This document shows positions 34,490 to 43,727 of a DNA stretch of 64,000 nt, piece by piece. The translations under genes and the position numbers were made by a program. Origin of the DNA: Paenibacillus mesophilus (GTDB lineage Bacteria; Bacillota; Bacilli; Paenibacillales; NBRC-103111); the NCBI RefSeq assembly GCF_005938385.1, contig NZ_VCRA01000014.1, forward strand, positions 1 to 64,000, given 5' to 3'. Each line of letters starts with the position of its first letter. Position 1 is the stretch's first letter. Below the pieces are notes generated by a model. That model saw only the letters and a list, made by a program, of their open reading frames with translations. It made no database searches and was not told the DNA's origin.

Positions 34490-34748
34490 TCACCCAGCGC
34501 GTTTCACCATGGGTTAAAAAGTTGCGTAGTATAGCGGGAGCAAGGTATTTCAGGAAAAGTGGAATCATGCTATAGTAGGGAAGGATAGTTTCAGGAAAAT
34601 GCTTCCGTTTGGTTGGAAAGTGTCAAAACTCACATTTTTTCTGTTTCGTAATTCACAGAGGTTCGAGCCGGAAATATGGCATAATTAAGGTTACATAAGT
34701 CTCCGGTAGGATCTCTTATGAACTATGAGTGTGGAAAGGACTGCGACT
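34490..34748. other. Intergenic region before the HD-GYP gene
   Basis: No gene seen. It holds a short direct repeat, TTTCAGGAAAA at 34548-34558 and again at 34590-34600, a TATAGT (34571-34576) 17 bases from the poor -35 TTTCAG, and an extended -10-like TGGCATAAT near 34677-34685. One of these is probably the promoter of the HD-GYP/Crp unit. Confidence 0.4.
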
Positions 34749-35858
34749 ATGCGCCTAATACCGGTCTACATGTGCCAGCCCGGGATGAGATTGGGCAAAC
34801 CGATTTTCAATAGCGAGGGACAAATACTTGTCGGATACCAGTTTCAATTAACGCAATCGGTCATTACCAGGCTGCAAAAAATGGGAATTGACTACGTATA
34901 CATTGAAGACCCGAATACCGACGACATTCTCATTGAAGAAGGAATCAAGGAAGAAACAAGACTGCACCTCCGAGCGACTTTGCAAAGCATTATGGAAGCC
35001 GTCTCCAGCTCCTCGTATGATTCCCGGTTTGGCAATGCCCAATTGTTCCGGTCTTGTTCCAGAAGCGTCGATATGGTCATGGGCGATTTGCGTTACGATA
35101 AGAACGACGCCTTTATGCTCATGAACATGCACATGTTTCCGTCCAATGATTACGCCCAGCATTTTATCCAGAAATCGATGAATGTATGCGTGTACGCGAC
35201 CAAGATAGGCATGTCCGAAGGATATGTCGGGGACGATCTGATCGCCTTCAGTCTCGGCGCGCTGCTGCACGATGTCGGAAGCTTGAAAATTTCGCGGGAA
35301 ATTTTAAACAAACGGGGAACGTTGAGCCCGTTCGAGTACGAGGAAGTGAAGAAGCACCCGGAGTACGGCTTCAAGCTGCTGAAGGACGAACCCGGCATTC
35401 CGCTCATAGCGGCCCACTGCGTGCTGCAGCACCACGAAAGAGTGAACGGAAGCGGATATCCGTACGGCTTGAAGAAGCACGAAATCCATTCGTTCGCCCA
35501 ATGGGTCGGCTTGCTGGAAACGTACGATTCGCTGACCCACCCCCGCGCCCACCGCGAAGCACTTCTGCCTCACGAGGCGATCGAGATCTTGTACGGAGGA
35601 GCGGGAACATTGTATGATATCGATAAAGTGAAGTTTTTCCGCAACAAAGTATCGATATTCCCTCTCGGACTCAGCGTCCAATTAAGCTCCGGCGAGAGCG
35701 GCATCGTCTCCAAAGTCATGCCCGACTTCAAGCACCGCCCGGTCGTCAGGGTATTGAAGGATTCGAACGGAGCCGTTCTGAAGCAGCCCTACGAAATCGA
35801 CTTGTCCCGCAATTTGAGCGTTATGATCGACCGGGTTGGAGAAGCAACGGCGAAATAA
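34749..35858 (+). CDS. HD-GYP domain phosphodiesterase-like protein
   Basis: About 369 residues. HD-GYP domains hydrolyse cyclic di-GMP. The protein has LLHDVGS (HD metal site) and HHERVNGSGYPYG (HHE-x-x-x-G-x-GYP), both intact, preceded by an N-terminal domain starting MRLIPVYMCQPGMRL as in many Firmicutes HD-GYP proteins, and followed by a small C-terminal beta domain. No membrane segments, so cytosolic. The ATG at 34749 sits eight bases after AAAGGA and gives the usual N-terminus; 34725 is less likely. A Crp/Fnr regulator follows after 33 bases. Confidence 0.88.
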   Translation: MRLIPVYMCQPGMRLGKPIFNSEGQILVGYQFQLTQSVITRLQKMGIDYVYIEDPNTDDILIEEGIKEETRLHLRATLQSIMEAVSSSSYDSRFGNAQLFRSCSRSVDMVMGDLRYDKNDAFMLMNMHMFPSNDYAQHFIQKSMNVCVYATKIGMSEGYVGDDLIAFSLGALLHDVGSLKISREILNKRGTLSPFEYEEVKKHPEYGFKLLKDEPGIPLIAAHCVLQHHERVNGSGYPYGLKKHEIHSFAQWVGLLETYDSLTHPRAHREALLPHEAIEILYGGAGTLYDIDKVKFFRNKVSIFPLGLSVQLSSGESGIVSKVMPDFKHRPVVRVLKDSNGAVLKQPYEIDLSRNLSVMIDRVGEATAK

Positions 35859-35891
35859 GCTCGTCACCGAACTAGAAGGAGTAGAATCGCT

Positions 35892-36578
35892 ATGGAGCAG
35901 GTCGCCGAACTCATTCGCAAGATCCCGTTGTTTCAAGATTTAACCGACGACGAGCTTCTCAGCATATCGGCCCTGTTCTTCGAGCGGAAGTATAAGAAGA
36001 ATGCGATCATCTTTTTCGAGGGGGATCAGGGTGAGGAGCTGTTCGTCATCAAGTCGGGAACGGTAAAGGTGTACCGCATCGACAATACGAAGCAAATCAC
36101 TCTCGCCTTGTTCCGGAGCGGCGACTTTTTCGGCGAAATGTCGATCATGCAAAAGGACGGGACCCGTTCGGCCAATGTCGAGACGCTGGAGCCGAGTGTC
36201 ATGTACACGCTCAAGCGATCGATGTTCTACGAGTATATGGGCCGTTCCCCGTCGCTTTGCATGAGGCTGCTGGAAGTTACGATGAACCGGCTTAGAAGGG
36301 CGAACGAACAAATTCATGACTTGACGTTTCTCGATGTCAGAACCCGTATCTTGAAGGCGGTCCATCAATTGTCATTGGAATACGGGGAGCCGAGGCTCGA
36401 CTCGGTGCAAATTACCGTAAAGCTGACCCATCAGGAAATTGCCAATATGGTCGGAACGGTAAGGGAATCGGTGACAAAGGTGCTGCAGGAGCTCCAGGAC
36501 GACCGGATCATTTCGATTCAAAATAAACAAATCCGGATCGAAAACATGGACGCGCTGAAGCGGAAAATCGTATATTGA
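35892..36578 (+). CDS. Crp/Fnr-family transcriptional regulator
   Basis: 228 residues: a cyclic-nucleotide-binding-fold domain (about 10-125, FEGDQGEELFVIKSGTVKVY and LALFRSGDFFGEMS), a long dimer helix, and a Crp-type winged helix at about 165-225 (LTHQEIANMVGTVRESVTKVL). There are no Fnr-type N-terminal cysteines and the binding pocket lacks a clear cAMP motif, so the signal is unknown. AGAAGGAG supports the ATG. Probably cotranscribed with the HD-GYP gene, suggesting a signalling link (inference). Confidence 0.9.
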   Translation: MEQVAELIRKIPLFQDLTDDELLSISALFFERKYKKNAIIFFEGDQGEELFVIKSGTVKVYRIDNTKQITLALFRSGDFFGEMSIMQKDGTRSANVETLEPSVMYTLKRSMFYEYMGRSPSLCMRLLEVTMNRLRRANEQIHDLTFLDVRTRILKAVHQLSLEYGEPRLDSVQITVKLTHQEIANMVGTVRESVTKVLQELQDDRIISIQNKQIRIENMDALKRKIVY

Positions 36579-36628
36579 TCGTACACGGGGTGCCGGTCGG
36601 GGCATCTCGGGCTATTGTTAATTTTTTA

Positions 36629-36642
36629 TGAAAGCGCTCGCA
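36629..36642. promoter_or_regulatory. cre-like site upstream of the chemoreceptor gene
   Basis: TGAAAGCGCTCGCA fits TGNAANCGNWNNCA. It lies 62-75 bases before the chemoreceptor start, in the likely promoter region; TATATT at 36661-36666 is a possible -10 box. Confidence 0.5.
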
Positions 36643-36703
36643 GAATCGACAAATTTCGATTATATTAATGGGATGAATTTATTCTTATATAGGATGTGAC
36701 GCC

Positions 36704-38183
36704 GTGGACATTCAACAATCGATCAAACTGCAAATTATGAAGCGCAAAAACGGTGTCGTCTTCGTCGCCTTGACCGTGACTTGCCTGCTGGCGATGCTGA
36801 GCATCGTGGCGCTGGGCGGTGCCGCGAAGAGCGGAGGAGGCGATTCCTGGTTCGTTATGTCGTTGTTGGTCGGACTGCTCGTTATTTTCGGGCTGCTGCA
36901 CTTTACGAACCGGTACCCGTATGCTCTTCCATATATAGCGATTATCGGCAACGCCGCCATCTCTTTCGTGACCGGCATGCAGAACGAATCTATAAGCAAC
37001 GTGTTTGCCATTTATTACGGTCTGATCCTCGCCGCCGTGTATATGAGCATAGGGCCTACAGTCGTCAGCTTGGTAACGAGCAGTTCCCTTCTGGCCTATT
37101 TCGTCGTGACTCAAAACGAGGTTCCGGGGATAGCAGGCAACGAGTCGACGCTGTTCATCTACTACGTGCTGATTTGTGCGATGCTGATTATGCTGCTCGT
37201 CATCGCTACGCAAATGTCCAAGAAGCTGGAGTCGTTCGGCGTCGAAGCGGGGAAGCTGTTCACGCAGCAGAAGGAAGATAAGGAACGGCTGCTCGCCGGA
37301 GCATCGACGGTGTCTACGAACATGTCTTTGATCGCGAGAGCGAGCGAGGAGAACAGCGGATCGTTCGCGGAAATGAGCAAGGCGTTCCAGGAAATCGCCT
37401 GCGGGGCGAACAGTCAGGTCGACTCTACATTATCGATCAACCGGTCGGTGCAGGAAACGGGGCGGATGATCGGTGATATGCTCGACTCGCTCGCCGAGCT
37501 GAAGCGCAAGACGGAGGGGACGAGCAGGCGCAGCTTGGAAGGTGGAGAACGGATGGACACGATGTTCCGCGTAACGAACGAGTTTCAGCGAAGCATTGAA
37601 ACGATGTCCCGAGAAATCGCCGATTTGACGGAGACGCTTCAGGAAGTGACCCGATTCAACGAATCGATCCAGCAAATCGCCCAGCAGACGAACCTGCTGT
37701 CGTTGAATGCCGGAATCGAGGCGGCGAGAGCCGGAGAAAGCGGCAAAAGTCTTCGCCGTAGTGGCGCAGGAAATACGCAAGCTTGCGGATATGAGCGGCA
37801 GATCCGCAGACGAAATATCGCAGAAGCTTGGCGTCGTATCGCAGCAGGCGGCTGCCACGAGCGTCAGCATGACGCGCATCGCGGAGCAAATGAAGCAGAA
37901 CGCCGCCGTTACGCTGGACACCCGGCAGGCGTTCCAGGAAATCAGCGCGTCGGTTAACGAGTTGAACGAGATGGCAAGCGGCTACAACGACATGATGGGG
38001 GCGGTTCGCGGCGCGAATGATTCGATTCAGGAATCAACGGAGCATTTTGCCGCGGTAAGCGAACAATCGTCGGCGACGCTGCAGCAGCTCTCGGCGACAC
38101 TGGAGACGCTGCATAAACAAAATTTGCAGATGCGGGAGCACATCCGCGAAACGGACGGCAAGATCAAGCAAATGGTGCAGTGA
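36704..38183 (+). pseudogene. Methyl-accepting chemotaxis-like protein, interrupted by a frameshift
   Basis: The first frame (GTG 36704) codes for about five or six membrane helices (residues 15-175) with no extracellular sensor or HAMP, then the start of an MCP signalling domain up to NLLSLNAGIEAARAGESGK. In an A4 run (37745-37748) the frame shifts by +1; the signalling domain resumes at once in the other frame as VFAVVAQEIRKLADMS and runs to 38183. Removing one A restores AGESGKVFAVVAQEIRKLA, the conserved hairpin tip, and a protein of about 492 residues. As written, the product lacks the second half of the CheA/CheW-binding hairpin. True mutation, phase variation and read error cannot be told apart. 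Confidence 0.8.
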
Positions 38184-38279
38184 GTGGCGGTGTGATACAA
38201 TCGAATCGAGGAGCGAGCCGGGGCCCAGGCTGGGCTGCCGGATGTTTCGCGATCATGCGGCTCAAGGAGGGTATGAACG

Positions 38280-39227
38280 ATGAAGTATCGCAGGTTGGGC
38301 GGTTCCGGCTTGAAAGTGAGCGAGATCAGTTTGGGCAGTTGGCTGACGTACGGCGGGTATGTGGAGAAGCAGCAAGCTATACATACGATGCAGCTCGCAT
38401 TCGATTCGGGCGTCAATTTTTTCGATACGGCCAACATCTACATGCGCGGCGAAGCGGAGAAGGTGGTGGGCGAGGCGCTCGGCGGCTATCGCCGCGATTC
38501 GTACGTCCTCGCCACGAAGGTATGGGGCCAGATGGGCGATGGCCCGAACGACCGCGGATTGTCCCGCAAACATATTATGGAACAATGCGAGGCAAGCCTG
38601 AAACGGCTCGGCATGGATTACATCGATTTGTATTACTGCCATAGTCCCGATCCTTCGACCCCGGTCGAGGAGACGCTGCGGGCGCTTGACGACTTGGTTC
38701 GGCAAGGAAAAGTGTTGTATGTAGGGGTCAGCAATTGGACGGCGGCGATGATGACGGAAGCGATTCACATTGCGGAGCGCAGACTTCTGGACCGGATCGT
38801 AGCGAGCCAGCCTCCGTATAGCATGCTCCGGCGGGATATCGAGAAAGAGATCATTCCGGTAGGGGAGAAATACGGGATCGGCCAAGTTGTTTATTCCCCA
38901 CTCGCGCAGGGCGTACTGTCCGGGAAATATATGCAAGCCGGCGAAGTGCCGAAGGACAGCCGGGCTGCGAGCGAGCGCGGCGGACAGGCGATTCAACGAT
39001 ATTTGACCGAATCGAATCTGGATAAAGTAGAGCGGCTTCGGAATGTGGCGCAGCAGCTCGAGCTGACCTTGTCACAGCTGGCGCTTGCCTGGGTTCTGCG
39101 GCAGCCGGGCGTGTCCAGCGCGATCATCGGCGCGAGCCGTCCGGAGCAGGTGGAAGAAAACGTAAAGGCGTCCGGAGTCGTTATTCCGGCTGAAGCGTTG
39201 GCCGAAATCGAGGCAATCCTGCAGTAA
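38280..39227 (+). CDS. Aldo/keto reductase
   Basis: 315-residue NADPH-dependent oxidoreductase, close to the Kv-beta/YghZ branch. It has FDTANIYMRGEAE with the catalytic Asp and Tyr, ATKVWG with the catalytic Lys, YYCHSPDP with the His, and the cofactor-binding C-terminal part (YSPLAQGVLSGKY; AIIGASRPEQVEEN). The AAGGAGGG site lies 10 bases before the ATG. Monocistronic, closed by a terminator. Confidence 0.93.
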   Translation: MKYRRLGGSGLKVSEISLGSWLTYGGYVEKQQAIHTMQLAFDSGVNFFDTANIYMRGEAEKVVGEALGGYRRDSYVLATKVWGQMGDGPNDRGLSRKHIMEQCEASLKRLGMDYIDLYYCHSPDPSTPVEETLRALDDLVRQGKVLYVGVSNWTAAMMTEAIHIAERRLLDRIVASQPPYSMLRRDIEKEIIPVGEKYGIGQVVYSPLAQGVLSGKYMQAGEVPKDSRAASERGGQAIQRYLTESNLDKVERLRNVAQQLELTLSQLALAWVLRQPGVSSAIIGASRPEQVEENVKASGVVIPAEALAEIEAILQ

Positions 39228-39311
39228 TAAAGAACTGGTGTAAAGAAAGAGTCAATGACGTTTGGCAGGGAAGCAAAAGCTCGACTAATGCGACTATGAA
39301 ATGAGGGTAAG

Positions 39312-39345
39312 GCCGGCTCCCGGACGAAGGGTTCCGGCTTTTTTT
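39312..39345 (+). terminator. Aldo/keto reductase terminator
   Basis: GCCGG (39312-39316) pairs with CCGGC (39334-39338), with further pairing inside, and is followed by seven Ts (39339-39345). Confidence 0.75.
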
Positions 39346-39429
39346 GAAGGTTAGAATTTAGAGTTTCGGGGTCCCCGCAAAGTACCTGGAAAAGCCCCGG
39401 AGCAAAGGCTCCACTTTGTGGGATCGGGT

Positions 39430-39900
39430 TCAGTTAGCGGAAGCCTTGTTCCCCCGCAGGCCCCGGAAAAAATCGGTCAACAGGGCGGCGCATCGTTCCT
39501 GCAAGACGCCTTCAACAAGCTCGGCCCGGTGATTGAACCGATCTTCCTGCAGCAAGTTCATCAGCGTTCCGGCGCAGCCCGCTTTCGGATCGGGCGTACC
39601 GTACACGACCGTCTTGATGCGCGACTGCACGATCGCTCCCGCACACATCGGGCACGGCTCGAGCGTGACGTACAGCGTGCAGTCGAGCAGCCTCCAAGCG
39701 CCGAGCGCGGCGCTTGCCTCGCGGATGGCGATCATCTCCGCATGGGCGGTAGGATCGAGCGACGTCTCCCGCAAATTATGGCCGCGGGCAATAATTTGCC
39801 CGTCCTTTACGATTACGGCTCCGATCGGAACTTCCCGTACAGCCTCCGCTTTTTTCGCTTCCAAAATCGCTTCTTCCATCCACCGCTCGTGGTTATCCAT
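39430..39900 (-). CDS. tadA: tRNA-specific adenosine deaminase
   Basis: Converts A34 to inosine in tRNA-Arg(ACG). The 156-residue zinc deaminase has HAE (His53, Glu55) and PCPMC (Cys83, Cys86) with the family spacing and the C-terminal FFRGLR tail. It is the only minus-strand gene between 18.7 kb and the window end. In Bacillus it lies near serS, so its presence here downstream of the serS block, but inverted and 31 kb away, is notable. Confidence 0.95.
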   Translation of the reverse strand: MDNHERWMEEAILEAKKAEAVREVPIGAVIVKDGQIIARGHNLRETSLDPTAHAEMIAIREASAALGAWRLLDCTLYVTLEPCPMCAGAIVQSRIKTVVYGTPDPKAGCAGTLMNLLQEDRFNHRAELVEGVLQERCAALLTDFFRGLRGNKASAN

Positions 39901-39933
39901 CGTTTCGGTATCCTTTCCATCGAGTTATTCCCA

Positions 39934-40338
39934 TGTGCACAAGTACGAACGTCCATTCTGTTAACATGCTGTGGATAACATTGTGGACAACTGTCTGAAA
40001 ACTGTAGATAACATTCGCAATAATGGGGATAACGCCGCGGTTAAAGCTTGCCATGTCCCCAATATTGTAGGACAACGCTTCTCATGAATCAAGAAACTTC
40101 GTCGGGCCATGAGGTGAGCTGAGCTAGAAGGTCGATGCCGGGCCTTGAAACTTGCCCGAACTCGCCGCTTGAACAAGGAAAAACTCCTTTAGCGGCTGCC
40201 TTCGCCTAAGCGATCCGATGCAAACCGCACGGTGTGAACAAGCGGAATGCGAATATTCAGACTATGTTATTAACATGTGGATAACCTTTGGATATACTGA
40301 GGATAACATCCACAACATTGTGAACAAGATGTGGATAT
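39934..40338. promoter_or_regulatory. DnaA-box-like cluster between tadA and ychF
   Basis: Two exact TTATCCACA boxes are read on the minus strand (TGTGGATAA at 39970-39978 and 40276-40284). Eight more nine-mers differ by one base: 39934-39942, 39982-39990, 40003-40011, 40024-40032, 40233-40241, 40298-40306, 40319-40327 and 40330-40338. All have the same orientation and form two groups (39.93-40.03 and 40.23-40.34 kb). The cluster probably binds DnaA, either to titrate it or to regulate the flanking genes. No dnaA, dnaN or clear unwinding element is present, so it is not called oriC. Confidence 0.7.
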
Positions 40339-40408
40339 TGGGGGGATATAAGCAAGGCGGAGCCGTGTCGAAGCCCGGAATTCCGCGTGTCGCAGGCAGG
40401 AGCTGTCA

Positions 40409-40437
40409 TTGTATATCGTTCGGTGGTGCTATATAAT
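40409..40437 (+). promoter_or_regulatory. Promoter of ychF
   Basis: TTGTAT (40409-40414), 17-base spacer, TATAAT (40432-40437), directly downstream of the DnaA-box cluster and 42 bases before the ychF start. Confidence 0.75.
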
Positions 40438-40479
40438 GATGGGAGTGTTCAGTTTGTTGATGAGGAGTTGTATCGTTTC

Positions 40480-41580
40480 ATGGCATTGAAGGCAGGTATT
40501 GTCGGGCTTCCCAACGTCGGGAAATCCACTTTGTTTAACGCAATTACGCAAGCGGGGGCCGAATCGGCCAACTATCCGTTTTGTACGATAGATCCGAATG
40601 TCGGCGTCGTGGAGGTGCCGGACGAACGGCTGCAGAAGCTGGCTGATATCGTCGTGCCGAACCGCATCGTGCCGACCGCTTTTGAATTCGTTGATATTGC
40701 CGGACTCGTGAAGGGCGCGAGCAAGGGCGAAGGGCTTGGCAACAAGTTTCTGGCTCACATTCGCGAGGTGGATGCGATCGTGCATGTCGTCCGCTGCTTC
40801 CAGGACGACAATATTACCCACGTCTCGGGGAAGGTCGACCCGATCAGCGACATCGAGACGATCAATCTCGAGCTGATCCTGGCCGACATCGAAACGGTGG
40901 AGAAGCGGATCGACCGTTCGCGCAAAAATATGAAGGGCGGCGACAAAAAGTACGCCCAGGAAGTCGAAGCGCTCGAACGCCTCAAGGAAGCGTTGTACGA
41001 AGATAAGCCGGCGCGTAGCGTAGAGCTTACCGAAGAGGAGAGGCTGCTCGTACGCGACCTGCATCTGCTTACGATGAAGCCGGTGCTGTATGCGGCCAAT
41101 GTCAGTGAAGGGGAAGCGGCCAATACCGACGGCAATCCGTATGTGCAGAAGGTGCGAGACTATGCGGCGATAGGGGGAGCGGAAGTCGTTCCGATCAGCG
41201 CCAAGGTGGAATCGGAAATCGCCGAGCTGGAAGGCGAAGACAAGGCTCTGTTTCTGGAGGAGCTCGGTTTGGCCGAGTCGGGATTGAACCGGCTCATCCG
41301 CGCGGCTTACAAGCTGCTTGGTCTCTATACGTATTTTACCGCGGGGGTGCAGGAGGTTCGCGCTTGGACGATCCGCAAGGGGACGAAAGCTCCGCAGGCG
41401 GCGGCGGTTATCCATACCGATTTCGAACGCGGCTTTATCCGCGCGGAGGTCGTCGGCTACGACGATCTCGTGAACAGCGGCTCGATGAACGCGGCCAAAG
41501 AAAAAGGGCAGCTTCGTCTGGAAGGCAAAGAATACGTCGTGCAGGACGGAGATGTCATGCACTTCCGTTTTAACGTATAA
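40480..41580 (+). CDS. ychF: Redox-regulated ATPase YchF (Obg family)
   Basis: 366 residues, the canonical length. It has the P-loop GLPNVGKSTLFN, NYPFCTIDPNVG, DIAGLVKGASKGEGLGN, a coiled-coil insert (about 130-200) and the C-terminal TGS domain (YFTAGVQEVRAWTIRKGTKA ... DVMHFRFNV). YchF binds ATP in preference to GTP and associates with ribosomes. The start at 40480 gives MALKAGIVG; the longer frame from 40387 overlaps the promoter. The GAGGAG site is rather far (12 bases). prfA follows after 43 bases. Confidence 0.96.
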   Translation: MALKAGIVGLPNVGKSTLFNAITQAGAESANYPFCTIDPNVGVVEVPDERLQKLADIVVPNRIVPTAFEFVDIAGLVKGASKGEGLGNKFLAHIREVDAIVHVVRCFQDDNITHVSGKVDPISDIETINLELILADIETVEKRIDRSRKNMKGGDKKYAQEVEALERLKEALYEDKPARSVELTEEERLLVRDLHLLTMKPVLYAANVSEGEAANTDGNPYVQKVRDYAAIGGAEVVPISAKVESEIAELEGEDKALFLEELGLAESGLNRLIRAAYKLLGLYTYFTAGVQEVRAWTIRKGTKAPQAAAVIHTDFERGFIRAEVVGYDDLVNSGSMNAAKEKGQLRLEGKEYVVQDGDVMHFRFNV

Positions 41581-41623
41581 TAGTTTGCAACTAAGTAAGG
41601 CACAGGATGGAGGTGAAGAGCGT

Positions 41624-42691
41624 ATGCTGGATCGGCTACAGGCATTGGCGGACCGATACGATAAATTGAGCGAGCTGCTCTGCGATCCGGATGTCGTGAA
41701 CGATTCGAAGCGGCTTCGGGAATATTCGAAGGAACAATCGGATTTGCAGGAGGCTTATCAAGCGTATACCGAATATAAAAGCGTCGTCGAGCAGTATGAA
41801 GCGGCGAAGGTGATGCAAGGCGAGAAGCTGGACGAGGAAATGCGGGAGCTCGTGAAGCTGGAGCTGGACGAGTTGACGGAGAGCAAAGAGCGGCTGGAAG
41901 CGTCTATCCAGGTGCTGCTGTTGCCGAAAGATCCGAACGACGACAAAAACGTGATCGTCGAAATCCGCGGCGCCGCCGGCGGAGAGGAAGCGGCGCTGTT
42001 CGCGGGGGATCTGTACCGAATGTACAGCCGGTATGCGGATGGGCAAGGCTGGCGCACGGAAGTGTTGGACTCGAGCATCAGCGATCTTGGCGGATTCAAG
42101 GAGATCGTCTTTATGATCAGCGGCAGCGGAGCTTACAGCAAGCTGAAGTACGAGAGCGGGGCGCACCGGGTTCAGCGTATTCCTACGACGGAGTCCGGAG
42201 GACGCATTCACACGTCCACATCAACCGTCGCGGTTATGCCGGAAGCCGAGGAGATTGAAGTCGAGGTTCACGAGAACGATATCCGTATCGATACGTTCTG
42301 TTCGAGCGGACCCGGCGGACAATCGGTCAACACGACCAAGTCGGCGGTACGCATTACCCACCTTCCGACGGGCATCGTCGTCTCTTGTCAGGACGGCAAA
42401 TCGCAAAACTCGAACAAAGACAAGGCGATGCAAGTATTGCGGGCGAGAATATACGACAAGCTGAAGCAGGAAGAGGATGCGAAATATGCCGGCGAACGGA
42501 AAAGCAAGGTCGGCACGGGAGACCGCAGCGAGCGGATCCGCACCTATAACTTTCCGCAAAGCCGCATTACCGATCACCGGATCGGCTTGACGCTGCATAA
42601 GCTGGATCAGGTGCTGAACGGCGATTTGGAAGAAATTATTTCCGCGCTCACGCTGGAGGCGCAATCCGAGCTGCTGGAAAAAGGAGAGTAA
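41624..42691 (+). CDS. prfA: Peptide chain release factor 1
   Basis: Releases peptides at UAA and UAG stop codons. 355 residues, with the coiled-coil domain 1, the codon-recognition region (RIPTTESGGRIHTST) and the catalytic GGQ in SSGPGGQSVN. GGAGGTGA at 41609-41616 lies seven bases before the ATG at 41624, so the longer frame is not used. prmC, which methylates this GGQ glutamine, starts five bases after its stop. Confidence 0.97.
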   Translation: MLDRLQALADRYDKLSELLCDPDVVNDSKRLREYSKEQSDLQEAYQAYTEYKSVVEQYEAAKVMQGEKLDEEMRELVKLELDELTESKERLEASIQVLLLPKDPNDDKNVIVEIRGAAGGEEAALFAGDLYRMYSRYADGQGWRTEVLDSSISDLGGFKEIVFMISGSGAYSKLKYESGAHRVQRIPTTESGGRIHTSTSTVAVMPEAEEIEVEVHENDIRIDTFCSSGPGGQSVNTTKSAVRITHLPTGIVVSCQDGKSQNSNKDKAMQVLRARIYDKLKQEEDAKYAGERKSKVGTGDRSERIRTYNFPQSRITDHRIGLTLHKLDQVLNGDLEEIISALTLEAQSELLEKGE

Positions 42692-42696
42692 CGGTC

Positions 42697-43653
42697 ATGA
42701 ACGATGCGGGACGAGGAACCGCGGACAGGGAGCCCGAACGGAAGGGTGAAACATCCTATACCGGCCATCCGGGCCGCATCGCGGAGACTACGATACGGGA
42801 AGCCTGGCTGCAGGCTTCTTCTTTTTTGCAAAGCCGGGGAATGGAAGACGGGGCTTCATCCGCCGAATGGCTGCTGCAGCATCTGCTTGGAATGAGCCGG
42901 AGCGAATTTTTCATGAAATGGAACGACCCGTTTCCCGATCAGCAGCGCGAACGGTGGGCCAGGATGCTCGAGCGGAGGGCGCAAAGCGAGCCGGTGCAGT
43001 ATATAACAGGGGAGCAGGAGTTTTACGGACTGTCGTTCCGGGTTACGCCCGACGTTCTCATCCCCCGCCCGGAAACGGAGCTGCTCGTGGAGAAGATGAT
43101 CGCCGCCGGCAAAAAGCTATGGCCGCAAGGCCGTCCGCTCGTTGCGGATATCGGATGCGGCAGCGGGGCGATTTCGGTGACGGTTGCGGTAAAATGTCCT
43201 GGCTGGAACGTGACGGCTACGGACATCTCGGCCGCAGCTATCGGGGTGGCACGATACAATGCGGAATCGAACGGAGTAGGGGACCGCTTGCGGCTGTTCC
43301 ACGGCGATTTGCTGGAGGCTTATATAAAGGAGCGGCTGGCGATCGATATGCTGATCTCCAATCCGCCGTACATCGAGAGCGGGGACATTCCGCATCTTCA
43401 GCCCGAAGTGCGTCTGCATGAGCCCAGTCTCGCTCTGGACGGGGGGCCTGACGGTCTTGCGTTCTACCGCCGCATTCTGAGGCAGGTGGAGGAGCTGCCG
43501 TCGCCTCCCGCCCTGATCGGCTTCGAGGTCGGTCAAGGGCAGGCCCGGGAAGTTGCAGAGCTGATCCGCGCCGGCGGGTATTGGGATGAAATCGAGATCG
43601 TACCCGACTTGGCAGGGATCGAACGACATGTAATAGGTTTGCCCAAAAATTAA
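42697..43653 (+). CDS. prmC: Release factor glutamine methyltransferase
   Basis: Methylates the Gln of the release-factor GGQ motif. 318 residues: N-terminal helical domain (about 30-110), SAM-binding ADIGCGSGAIS, and the catalytic NPPY in ISNPPYIESGDI. The first 27 residues, rich in Arg, Glu and Gly, are an extension; a later start is possible but AAGGAG at the end of prfA fits this ATG. Translationally linked to prfA. Confidence 0.95.
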   Translation: MNDAGRGTADREPERKGETSYTGHPGRIAETTIREAWLQASSFLQSRGMEDGASSAEWLLQHLLGMSRSEFFMKWNDPFPDQQRERWARMLERRAQSEPVQYITGEQEFYGLSFRVTPDVLIPRPETELLVEKMIAAGKKLWPQGRPLVADIGCGSGAISVTVAVKCPGWNVTATDISAAAIGVARYNAESNGVGDRLRLFHGDLLEAYIKERLAIDMLISNPPYIESGDIPHLQPEVRLHEPSLALDGGPDGLAFYRRILRQVEELPSPPALIGFEVGQGQAREVAELIRAGGYWDEIEIVPDLAGIERHVIGLPKN

Positions 43654-43727
43654 TAGATTCATAGGTTTAGGCCCCCTCGCGTCTGTCCATAATGGGTAAC
43701 AGGAAGACGAAAGAGGGGGTTTCACTT

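Noticed and set aside
37740..37752. Programmed ribosomal frameshift in the chemoreceptor gene
   Set aside because: The A4 run is short, and no canonical slippery heptamer, internal Shine-Dalgarno or pseudoknot stands out; mutation or read error is simpler.
39934..40338. Chromosomal replication origin
   Set aside because: DnaA boxes are present, but dnaA, dnaN and rpmH are absent, no clear unwinding element is seen, and flanking genes do not diverge from it.
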